A DNA stretch of 47,553 nucleotides from Sterolibacterium sp. (GTDB lineage Bacteria > Pseudomonadota > Gammaproteobacteria > Burkholderiales > Rhodocyclaceae), in the NCBI GenBank assembly GCA_018061005.1, contig JAGOVA010000015.1, forward strand, positions 6,084 to 53,636, written 5' to 3'. The translations under genes were made by a program, and so were the position numbers. The notes beneath the pieces are model-generated. The model was not told the origin of the DNA, did not search any database, and worked only from the letters and a program-made list of their open reading frames with translations. Of this stretch, positions 27,637 through 35,687 are shown piece by piece; the stretch's first letter is position 1; the number at the start of each line of letters is the position of its first letter.

Positions 27637-29397
27637 ATGAACACCTGGGCAAACTGGCCATATCGTGAATGGGCGTTTGAATACCTGCTGCCCGCCATTG
27701 CATTCGGATTGCTGGTAATGCTTTTCCTTGGCGACACGCTTTCCGGCAACTGGCGCGCCGACGATGGTGCACACTTGAAGTATGCGGTGACGTATTCACC
27801 CTGGCAGTATTTTTTCGACCCTGTCGTTACACGCGGACAATCCGGTGCTCACGTAACGCCCTGGAACGTGTTCTTTTACGATATCGGCCTGGCATTGTGG
27901 CAATTCAACCCCGCGGGTCACTATGCGCATATGCTGATTGTCATTGGCACGACCGCGATGGCGCTGTATCGGGTATTGCGCATCTGGTTGCCCAGGGTGC
28001 ACAGCCTGTTCGGCGCGACAGCCTTTCTTGCGGGCAAACCGACCCTTTATGTCGCACACTATTTGATGACCGGTCATTACGCGACAGGCGCATTGTTTGC
28101 GTTGCTCAGCATCCTTGCCTGGAATCATGCGCTCACTTCGGGGCGAAGGCGTCATCTTGCCCTGACGGCTTTCTTCTACCTGCTCGCAACGACCTGCAAG
28201 GAAGTCTATGTCCCTCTTCCCTTGCTGCTGATATTCATACCCGTCGGATCTCTGCCGCAACGCTTGCGACAGATCTGGCCCATGGCGTGCGTCGCGGTGT
28301 TTTACATTGCCTGGCGCCACGCCGTTCTCGGGCACTTCCTTGGCGGCTACAACCCTGGCGGAACCGGGCTTTCACTGGCTCTCGTTCAGGAACAATTCAG
28401 CGCCATACCGCGACTGCTTGTCGGCAGCGGTGCTGCGGGAGCAATTCAGCTACTGATCTCGCTGGCACTGCTGGCAGGTGCTGCCTGGGCACGGCGACTT
28501 CGGTATCCCCTGATACTCGCCTGCGCCGCAGTGACGTTGCTGCCACTGGCTCCTTTGACGGTATTTCCGGGAATTCATCTTCCGGATCGCTATCTCTTCG
28601 TGCTCTGGATCGTCGTCGCAGCCGGTCTGGCGACGCTGTTACCCCGTTCGTCCGGTTTGCGGCATGGCATCGCCGCTTTTGCCATTGGCGTCGTCCTGCT
28701 TGTCGCCATGACGGTCGAAAATCGCCGGGAACATGATGCGATGGCACCGGATCTGGCACGGCAGGATGCGTATTACCGTTTTGCGCTCGGCATGGACAAG
28801 CCACGCCAAGGCTTGTATATCCCCGAAGATGATGGCTATTGGTCGATGGTGCTATCGGCAATCCGGCATGCGCGAGACCGCCATGCCGGTCTCGACGATG
28901 CGGGCGATGTTACGGAGCCGTCGGTGATCAACGATCGACCCGTCTCGATCGGCATGCTGAGCCCTGCCGATGTTGATGGAAAACAATATTTCGGTTACGT
29001 CGAGGGAAAAATTCAGGCCGTCGATATCCGCGATCGGCATCGCTTTGTCTTGCAAGGGCTGGCATCCGGCAAAGACAAGCCGCTGTCAATCTCTTTTGAT
29101 TACCTGAATGGTGCCCTGTACTGGCGTTTCGGGCCATATCCGGGGAATTATCTGCTTTCCGCCGATGGTATCGGAACAGTAAGGCTCGCAGCCAACGGTT
29201 CTTATCCCTGGACTCTGGATCGCCTGCTGCACATGCGGATATGTCATGAAAGCCCGGAAGGATGGAGCACATGTTCACCGTGGCTGACCATGTTGCCCAA
29301 AGATCGCCCCGAGTTCCGCTGGGAACAACGGAATGATCCGCCAGCCGCGACGAACCTGAACTCACCAGGGAAGCCACCGACAAGGCCGCAGCATTGA
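27637..29397 (+). CDS. Polytopic membrane protein, GT-C-like candidate
   Basis: I do not recognise a named family. The 586-residue protein has about ten hydrophobic segments in the first 390 residues and a soluble region of about 200 residues at the C-terminus. A RADDGAHLKYA motif follows the first membrane helix, as in GT-C glycosyltransferases that keep acidic residues in the first periplasmic loop; this suggests use of a lipid-linked sugar but is weak evidence. The start is the first ATG after an in-frame TGA at 27613, with no clear ribosome site. The last 18 or so codons read through the metK-like repeat in the wrong frame, so the native C-terminus seems lost. It is on the opposite strand to the O-antigen genes next door. 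Confidence 0.7.
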   Translation: MNTWANWPYREWAFEYLLPAIAFGLLVMLFLGDTLSGNWRADDGAHLKYAVTYSPWQYFFDPVVTRGQSGAHVTPWNVFFYDIGLALWQFNPAGHYAHMLIVIGTTAMALYRVLRIWLPRVHSLFGATAFLAGKPTLYVAHYLMTGHYATGALFALLSILAWNHALTSGRRRHLALTAFFYLLATTCKEVYVPLPLLLIFIPVGSLPQRLRQIWPMACVAVFYIAWRHAVLGHFLGGYNPGGTGLSLALVQEQFSAIPRLLVGSGAAGAIQLLISLALLAGAAWARRLRYPLILACAAVTLLPLAPLTVFPGIHLPDRYLFVLWIVVAAGLATLLPRSSGLRHGIAAFAIGVVLLVAMTVENRREHDAMAPDLARQDAYYRFALGMDKPRQGLYIPEDDGYWSMVLSAIRHARDRHAGLDDAGDVTEPSVINDRPVSIGMLSPADVDGKQYFGYVEGKIQAVDIRDRHRFVLQGLASGKDKPLSISFDYLNGALYWRFGPYPGNYLLSADGIGTVRLAANGSYPWTLDRLLHMRICHESPEGWSTCSPWLTMLPKDRPEFRWEQRNDPPAATNLNSPGKPPTRPQH

Positions 29398-29421
29398 AGG
29401 CGGGTGCAGAACTGTAAGCCT
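29344..29421 (+). pseudogene. Diverged duplicate of the metK 3' end
   Basis: These 78 bp align without gaps to 27326-27403 at an offset of exactly 2018 bp, with 11 mismatches (about 86 percent identity). Read in the metK frame they give RDEPELTREATDKAAALKAG and end AEL-stop, against [20 protein letters not shown] in metK. Similarity stops right after the shared stop codon (TAAGCCT). It is not a functional gene; it marks the right edge of the insert behind metK. Confidence 0.85.
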
Positions 29422-29429
29422 GGCGACAA

Positions 29430-30347
29430 TCAGTAAATTTTCCGCGCCGCGCCACCCTTACGGCGCAGCGCGTCCCATAGCCCCGCCAGACCCGCGCGCA
29501 AATAACGCAAACGAGGCGGCACAAACAACGTAAAAGCCAGCAACTTGAAGCCCATGCGCGGAACATCCGCGAGCTTCCAATTGATCGGGATATGCGGCAT
29601 CCAATAAAGCAGCCAACGATTGCGCGTCATGAAATAAATGCGTTGCGGACTGTGCACCACCAATGGTCGTCTGACCATTGGCACGCGCCGCGTGTGATCC
29701 CCCAAAGCGTGCTGCATCCGCGCACCGGGAACACCATAACAATCCAGCCCCCTGCTTGCAGCGCGATAGCACCATTCGATATCGACATTATCGATAAACA
29801 GAGCCTCGTCGAAAGCCCCCACCTGCTCGAAGACATCCTTACGCAGCAAGGTTCCCGAGGTAATCAGAAAGTCACAGCGGCAGACATCTCCGGGGGCTTC
29901 ATCGTCCGCCTGCAGAACGACACTGGGACGGCAACCGGAAAAGCGCACAAATCCTGCCGGTTTTTCGCCATCGGTCGCGTAATGCGCTGGCCCCACAGCG
30001 GCCACGCGGTAGCCAGCCGCCAGCAAAGCCTGCTCTGCCCCCAGTAGCCGATGAATCATGCCGGGTTGCGGCAGACTATCCTGATCAAACAGCAGCGCGT
30101 ACGCCGCGCCCTGCTTGAAAAGAGCGATCAGGGCTTGATTATGACCCGCCGCCACCCCCAGATTGCGCCCCGGATCGAGGATCACAATCCGCTCACGCAA
30201 GCCGGGAGAAATGACAGCCGCCGCACCGCCGTTATCCAGCAGCACCACCGGCGCCGCCTCGTGGATGACCGCCTCCAGCAAGCGGTTCAGGGCGGCCGCA
30301 TCCGGCTGATAGGCCACAATGGAAACACCAACACCGGAATGACTCAC
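29430..30347 (-). CDS. GT2-family glycosyltransferase, rhamnosyltransferase-like
   Basis: This GT-A-fold glycosyltransferase of about 305 residues resembles RfbF-type rhamnosyltransferases. Features are VSIVAYQPDAAALNRLL at the start, LLDNG, LDPGRNLGVAAGHNQAL, the FDQDS metal site (LLFDQDSLPQPG), and FIDNVDIEWCYRA. A C-terminal hydrophobic or amphipathic stretch (FKLLAFTLFVPPRLRYL) may tether it to the membrane. I prefer the GTG at 30347, five bases after the preceding stop with GTGAGG before it; an ATG at 30401 would overlap the upstream gene by 50 bp. It is last in the O-polysaccharide operon. Confidence 0.85.
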   Translation of the reverse strand: MSHSGVGVSIVAYQPDAAALNRLLEAVIHEAAPVVLLDNGGAAAVISPGLRERIVILDPGRNLGVAAGHNQALIALFKQGAAYALLFDQDSLPQPGMIHRLLGAEQALLAAGYRVAAVGPAHYATDGEKPAGFVRFSGCRPSVVLQADDEAPGDVCRCDFLITSGTLLRKDVFEQVGAFDEALFIDNVDIEWCYRAASRGLDCYGVPGARMQHALGDHTRRVPMVRRPLVVHSPQRIYFMTRNRWLLYWMPHIPINWKLADVPRMGFKLLAFTLFVPPRLRYLRAGLAGLWDALRRKGGAARKIY

Positions 30348-30351
30348 AGCC

Positions 30352-31449
30352 TCACCGACAGGCTTGGGATGGACGGGACTGAGTCTGTCGGTGCAAGTCA
30401 TCGATGGCGCTGAGCCAATCCACGGCGCGGGTACGCAGCAGACGTTCGGCATGCACATAACTGCGCGCAGCACCGCCGATCTGCTGCCGTAACGCAGCAT
30501 CTTCGATCAACCGTGACAGTGCAGCGAACCACGCCTCCGGCTGATTAGCCACAAGCAAACCCGTCTGTTCATGGACGACGCTGGCCGGATAGGGACCGAC
30601 ATTCGAGTACACCCCAGGAATACCGAGAACACCATAATCTAGAAACTTGATATCCGATTTGTAACGGTTGAATGAACGCTCCGTCAAGGGTGCCAGCCCG
30701 ATATCCCAGCGTGCATGCTCACTGAACCAGCGAGCAAACTGTTCGTAATGAACGGCCTCGCCCGGGTCAAGCAGGCGCACATTGCGGCCAAGCAAGGTTT
30801 GCAGTTTTTTGCCATCCTGGCTCACGCCGATGATTTCGAAACGAACCCGCTCGCCGTAGCGCGAGAACAAGCTCCGCAGCGGTTCGTACAACATGGCCAG
30901 GTCGGCGCTATGCGTCAATGTACCCATGTAGCCCAGGATCACGGGTTCCCGCGTTGCCGAACGGTCTGCGGGCAGACAGCCTATCGATGTTTCGTCGGCG
31001 AGGAACAGGCGCTCATCCAGCGCATTCGGCACGACGCGAATCTGCTCGTTCAGATGGCTCAGCCGCTCGGCCAGTGCGGGTGTTGAAACAATGACACCAT
31101 CTGCTTCGCGGATGAAATAGCGCGTTGCACGATGCTGGTCTTCGGCAATGACGATGCCCTCCTCATCCAGACTGATGTCGAGCAGATTATCGTCAAGCGT
31201 GTAGATCAGGGTGCTGCCGCGTGCCCGGATGTCCTTCACCAAACGTTGTGCGTCCAGCTCGGTAAGGCGCGGCAACCACCAGCGCTCGACGATCACCACA
31301 TCGGCTTTTTCAGGGCTCAACTGAGGACCTGCAATCAGCCGCAGCTTGCCCTGCAACGAGGGGTGTCCCAGCGGCCGCAGCAAGCGGATAAAAGGGCAGC
31401 CGTGCGGATTGCCATGCCGATCATGTTCGAACAGGACGTTGATGATCAT
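30352..31449 (-). CDS. Glycosyltransferase, GT4-like
   Basis: The 365-residue cytoplasmic protein has a GT-B layout. The N-terminal half holds VLFEHDRHGNPHG, VVIVERWW and LIYTLDDNLLDI, and the middle has VPNALDERLF. The C-terminal donor half has ILGYMGTLTHSADL, the IGLAPLTERSFNRYKSDIKF segment, and GVYSNVGPYP...HEQTGLLVANQPEAW, typical of GT4 enzymes. The ATG at 31449 overlaps the upstream stop (ATGA). The sugar and linkage are unknown. Confidence 0.87.
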   Translation of the reverse strand: MIINVLFEHDRHGNPHGCPFIRLLRPLGHPSLQGKLRLIAGPQLSPEKADVVIVERWWLPRLTELDAQRLVKDIRARGSTLIYTLDDNLLDISLDEEGIVIAEDQHRATRYFIREADGVIVSTPALAERLSHLNEQIRVVPNALDERLFLADETSIGCLPADRSATREPVILGYMGTLTHSADLAMLYEPLRSLFSRYGERVRFEIIGVSQDGKKLQTLLGRNVRLLDPGEAVHYEQFARWFSEHARWDIGLAPLTERSFNRYKSDIKFLDYGVLGIPGVYSNVGPYPASVVHEQTGLLVANQPEAWFAALSRLIEDAALRQQIGGAARSYVHAERLLRTRAVDWLSAIDDLHRQTQSRPSQACR

Positions 31450-34400
31450 GACAGACTCCGCTGCGGAAGCAGGCATTGCAGGATTGCGCTTGCCGATTTT
31501 TCAGGGAAGAAGCGGGCGATGTCGTTCATGCCCTGGAGCTGCAGGGCACGACGTTTCTCGACATCCTCGATCAAGCGGGCGGCGGCGGCGACGGCTTCAT
31601 CGATCTGGGTCGTATCAATGAGCAATGCATTGACCTCGTCCTCGGCGAAACTTGCCGAGCCACCGGCACGCGGCACAATCACCACCGCGCCGCAAGCCAT
31701 GGCTTCCATGGCGGTCAACCCCATCGCCTGAAAATGCGACATATCGATAAACAGGTCGGTGGTCGACAGCAAGTTAGCCATTTGCCCGGGGCGAACGAGA
31801 CCATGATTGATTAGTCTGGGCGCATCGATTCCATTGGGCAGCGGAATGCCCTCTCCCTCTTCCGCGCCAAAAATGACGATTTCAATCCGCTCACCAAAGC
31901 GCTGCTGTAAACGCGCAAGCAGCATGATGGTGCCTTCCGGATTACGCCGTGACGTACTCGGCCGCACCATGGCCACCACCTTGACGGGACGGTTCTCATC
32001 CACAGCGGGTGACAACCGCGGACGGAACAAGTCGCAGTCATAACTTGGCCCGACAATTTCGGCGACGACCCCGGTTTGCCGCAGCACCTCATCACAATTC
32101 CAGGCGGTCTTGGTGAACACACGCATACCCGGAATCTGCGTATAGGAGCGCATCGCCTGCTCATGATTGTGGCTGCCCGGCGGGAAGAACAGCGGCTCGA
32201 AATCCTGCACGTAATAGCCCAACACCACCTGGCTCGAAGTGGCCAGAGGCATCAGCCAATCTACAGAATTAAAAGCTGTTGCCACCACCGCATCAAAATC
32301 TTTGCCCAGCGTGGCGATTTCACCCGGCGTATCGAAGTAGATCACCGGCACATCGAGTGCCGGGTAGCTTTGCTCAAAAATGGATCGATGCAACGAAAGA
32401 TTGGCAATCACCACCGTCACGCCCATCCGCAACATGGCAGACGCTTCGGTAATCACCACATTACTACCGCCACACGCCTGCATGATCGGCAACACGAACA
32501 GCACTCGTCGACCTTCCCAGCGAGTGCGTCCCTCGGCCAGCAAAGCCTCGCGCTCCAGCATGACACGAGCGTGGGCACGGATCGAAATCAGCTGCCGATC
32601 CCAGCGACATTGCGCCACGCCCGCAGTGATGAGCGCGCCCCCATGCTTGGCAGCCAGATGCTGCCCTGCCTGTTCAGCCAGCAGCTTGCGTTTTTCATGG
32701 CTATAACTCTTCGACTGGGCATGAAAAACATAAGCATTGTCGGCCAGTGCCAGCTCCCAGCCAGCCTTGCGGGCGCGCAGGCAATAATCATTTTCCTCGC
32801 CATAACCACGACCAAAAGCCGCCTCATCGAAAATGCCAATTTCATCCATAACAGCGCGACGAAGCATCAGGCAGAAACCATTGAGAAAACTCATACGCGG
32901 ATAGCCATGGCTGGCATGACGCGCGATCAGACTGCCCATGTCGGCAATGGTCACGCCGCTGGGCAGTGCATTGATAGCCCAGTCGCCGTCTTCCTCGATT
33001 TCCGGAATCGACTGCCACGAAGCCGTATTGCTGAGCGGCCCGACCAGCCCGATGGCCGGATCGGACTCGGCACAGGCCACGAGTTTTTCCACCCAGCCGA
33101 GCGTGACGATGGTATCGCTATTGAGCAACACGACATAACCGCCGGTTGCTGCACGCAACCCCTGATTCGCGGCAAAAGTATAGCCCCGTGCCACCTCGTT
33201 GCGAATCAGCGTCGCACCTTGCTCATGCGCGAAGGTTTGCAGGTAGTCCCGCGTATCATCACGGCTGCCATCGTCGACAATGATCAGCCGGCAACGCACG
33301 GAATAGCGAACGACAGATGACAGGCAACGCCGCACATCCTCCAGTGCGTTATGCACGCAGACGATGACATCGACGTCACAAGGCAGCGGAAAATTCTGCC
33401 AGAACCGGTAATCCACGCGCGGGGTGTCCGGCAACACCGCACCCACCGCAGACAGGGATGCCATTCTGCGTGGCCGCAGCAACGCTCCATCGAGCTCCCC
33501 CGATTGATCCGAAAAGCGCGCGAAATCCCTCAGCCGCCCCACAAAGCCACGCACGCCGCCGCGTGCCAGAACCTCCCATGAACGTGCAACCAGTCTGGGC
33601 AGGCCACGTCGCAAGCCGCCACGCCGCTCCAGCCAGCGTTGCGCCAGCCCCACCACATGACGCACCTGCTGCACCCTGCGACGAGCATCCCGCAAGGGGC
33701 GCGTCAGCCGGAAAGAGTGGCTATTAAGAAAACGGGTCATTTCAGCTCTGCTCTGCGCCAAACTACGTTCAAGAAAATGTACCTGCAACTGTGTGTGCGC
33801 CTGAACTTCCCGCTGACGAACCATATTCATATCGCACTCAGCCAGGCGAAGCTTCAGCACCTGAAGCTCGTCGTGAGACTGAGCCGCCAGTGCAGCCCAG
33901 TGGGCATCACGCTCGACCATCTGTCCCTCAAGATCGGCAATCTGCGTACTTTGCTCCCCCAACGCAGACGTTAACGCATTGGATGCCTCAATACGCTCAG
34001 CAAGTTGCGCTTCAAGCCGGGCGATCTGCCCGCCACGTCCGTGATTCTGCTGAATGGCCTGCATCATCGCCAGACATTGATCATCCGTCAGTAACGGCTG
34101 CTGCTTGCGGAACACCGCCAGCGTGGCATCCCTGGTCAACGCACCGTCGGCATGCACCCCCGAACCCGCACGCCGGTCGATGCGGTAAATGGCACTCACC
34201 CCGTCAACGAACAGAAAGGGGGTCAAGCGTGTCACCTGCAACCAGAAATCCCAGTCCTCATACAACTCGAAGTTCTCGTCAAAGCGACAGCCACCATCAC
34301 GCAAATCCCGGCTGAACAAAGCCGCATGGATCGGAATCAGGTTCCCGGCCAGCAGTCTCGCCTCGTCGTAAGCGTAGGCAAGGGTTTCCTGCGAAAAATT

Positions 34401-35567
34401 GCCCTCTGTGTCGACCAGGCGTACGCCGGTGTACGCGAGCCCAACATGTGGATTTTGTTGCAAGGCTTTGACCAGCTTTGCGACATGATCCGCATCAAAC
34501 CAATCATCATCATCGAGAAACATCAGATACTCACCACGCGCAGCATCCAGCCCCAGATTAGCTGCGCGAGTACGCGACAACGCCCCCCCCTGATCGACGA
34601 ACCGCAGCGACCGTTGCCCCCAGGCCTCGGGCATTACACGATGCGATGCGCCCTTGGCATTGACCAGCACCACCTCGATATTCGGCCAGGTCTGCAGTGC
34701 AACGGAATCGAGTGACTTATCCAGCGTCGGCCGATCCATGCTGCGGACAATCACGCTGACCAGCGGCAAATCCTCCCCCCCCGCCGCATACCCTTGCACC
34801 CGGCGCTGCGTCAGCGAGCTCTCCAGCAAACGTGCCAGCCCTTGATCCAGTTCGGCCGCAGTCACCCGCATGAAAGCCTCGGCACTGGCCACCGTAGCAC
34901 CCAGATGCATAGCCCGAAAACGGTTGATCCCTGCAATCCTGTCGGCATACGGCTGCTCCTGCAGCTGCGAGCCGAAACACTGCATGGCTTCCGCCTTCAA
35001 GGCTTCGACGGCACTGATATTGCAAACCAGATTCGGATTCGGCAGCGGATCAGTGACCTCATAAAAAACCGCCTGCAGCCCGCAGGCCTCATGCTCAGCC
35101 CCCAGCCGCCGCACAGCCTCCGCCCCGGCAAAAGCCAGTGCCTGATGATCGGGATGCCAATCCGCAGGTGAGGGCAGCAGCACAAGTGCTGCGCGGTGCT
35201 CACGAATGGCAGCCATCAACCGCTCGACCAACACCTCACCATACAAGACACCACGATCCGGCAAACCCCAGAAAACAGGGGCATCGAGACCCAGCACCTG
35301 GGCTGCCGCACAGGATTCACCGACACGGATAGCAGACATATCGGACAGGCAATCCTCCGCGTGATCAGCACCCTGCGCCCCACCCAGCGCGCCATCGGTG
35401 ACGATGATCGTCACGATACAAACACCCTCCACCCCCAACCGGGCCAGCGTGCCGCCACAGCCAAAAACCTCATCGTCCGGATGCGGCGCGATGACCAGAA
35501 TGCGCTGAACCGACGGAAAGTCAGTCAGCACGCCGGATGACAGCTGTTCTTCGTTGGCAATGACCAT
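31446..35567 (-). CDS. Multidomain PIG-L deacetylase, GT2, coiled coil, GT2, GT4 protein
   Basis: This 1373-residue protein joins several enzymes. Residues 20-230 are a PIG-L/LmbE-type deacetylase (APHPDDEVFGCGGTLARLG; WHPDHQALA). Residues 268-470 are a GT2 domain (LMFLDDDDWFDADHVAKL; ELYEDWDFWLQVTR). Residues about 508-612 form a coiled coil (QIARLEAQLAERIEA and later heptads). Residues 732-960 are a second GT2 (DVIVCVHNALEDVRRCLSS, VDDGSRDDT, LLNSDTIVTLGWVEKL, GYGEENDYCLRA). Residues 1018-1365 are GT4-like (LPIMQACGGSNVVITEA; MGLTAMEAMACGAVVIVPRA). It probably builds part of the O-chain on the cytoplasmic face. It has no signal peptide or clear membrane segment. The start at 35567 lacks a good ribosome site. 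Confidence 0.88.
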   Translation of the reverse strand: MVIANEEQLSSGVLTDFPSVQRILVIAPHPDDEVFGCGGTLARLGVEGVCIVTIIVTDGALGGAQGADHAEDCLSDMSAIRVGESCAAAQVLGLDAPVFWGLPDRGVLYGEVLVERLMAAIREHRAALVLLPSPADWHPDHQALAFAGAEAVRRLGAEHEACGLQAVFYEVTDPLPNPNLVCNISAVEALKAEAMQCFGSQLQEQPYADRIAGINRFRAMHLGATVASAEAFMRVTAAELDQGLARLLESSLTQRRVQGYAAGGEDLPLVSVIVRSMDRPTLDKSLDSVALQTWPNIEVVLVNAKGASHRVMPEAWGQRSLRFVDQGGALSRTRAANLGLDAARGEYLMFLDDDDWFDADHVAKLVKALQQNPHVGLAYTGVRLVDTEGNFSQETLAYAYDEARLLAGNLIPIHAALFSRDLRDGGCRFDENFELYEDWDFWLQVTRLTPFLFVDGVSAIYRIDRRAGSGVHADGALTRDATLAVFRKQQPLLTDDQCLAMMQAIQQNHGRGGQIARLEAQLAERIEASNALTSALGEQSTQIADLEGQMVERDAHWAALAAQSHDELQVLKLRLAECDMNMVRQREVQAHTQLQVHFLERSLAQSRAEMTRFLNSHSFRLTRPLRDARRRVQQVRHVVGLAQRWLERRGGLRRGLPRLVARSWEVLARGGVRGFVGRLRDFARFSDQSGELDGALLRPRRMASLSAVGAVLPDTPRVDYRFWQNFPLPCDVDVIVCVHNALEDVRRCLSSVVRYSVRCRLIIVDDGSRDDTRDYLQTFAHEQGATLIRNEVARGYTFAANQGLRAATGGYVVLLNSDTIVTLGWVEKLVACAESDPAIGLVGPLSNTASWQSIPEIEEDGDWAINALPSGVTIADMGSLIARHASHGYPRMSFLNGFCLMLRRAVMDEIGIFDEAAFGRGYGEENDYCLRARKAGWELALADNAYVFHAQSKSYSHEKRKLLAEQAGQHLAAKHGGALITAGVAQCRWDRQLISIRAHARVMLEREALLAEGRTRWEGRRVLFVLPIMQACGGSNVVITEASAMLRMGVTVVIANLSLHRSIFEQSYPALDVPVIYFDTPGEIATLGKDFDAVVATAFNSVDWLMPLATSSQVVLGYYVQDFEPLFFPPGSHNHEQAMRSYTQIPGMRVFTKTAWNCDEVLRQTGVVAEIVGPSYDCDLFRPRLSPAVDENRPVKVVAMVRPSTSRRNPEGTIMLLARLQQRFGERIEIVIFGAEEGEGIPLPNGIDAPRLINHGLVRPGQMANLLSTTDLFIDMSHFQAMGLTAMEAMACGAVVIVPRAGGSASFAEDEVNALLIDTTQIDEAVAAAARLIEDVEKRRALQLQGMNDIARFFPEKSASAILQCLLPQRSLS

Positions 35568-35635
35568 GGCGTATCAAGAAATGCGGCGGCGAGCGCGCCG
35601 GGAGCACCTGAAGTGTCAGGAAGGATAAACGGCGC

Positions 35636-35662
35636 ATTATCGCACCCATCAGCCATAGACAA
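35636..35662 (-). promoter_or_regulatory. Weak internal promoter candidate
   Basis: On the minus strand TTGTCT (35662-35657) and GATAAT (35641-35636) are separated by 15 bp, shorter than ideal. They lie in the 120-bp gap before the 1373-residue gene, the only sizeable gap in this operon. Confidence 0.25.
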
Positions 35663-35687
35663 TGCATCTTGCGGCATGGCGACTGCC

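Noticed and set aside
27400-29430. Integrase, transposase or inverted ends for the metK insert
   Set aside because: None found; only the metK 3' end duplication supports integration.
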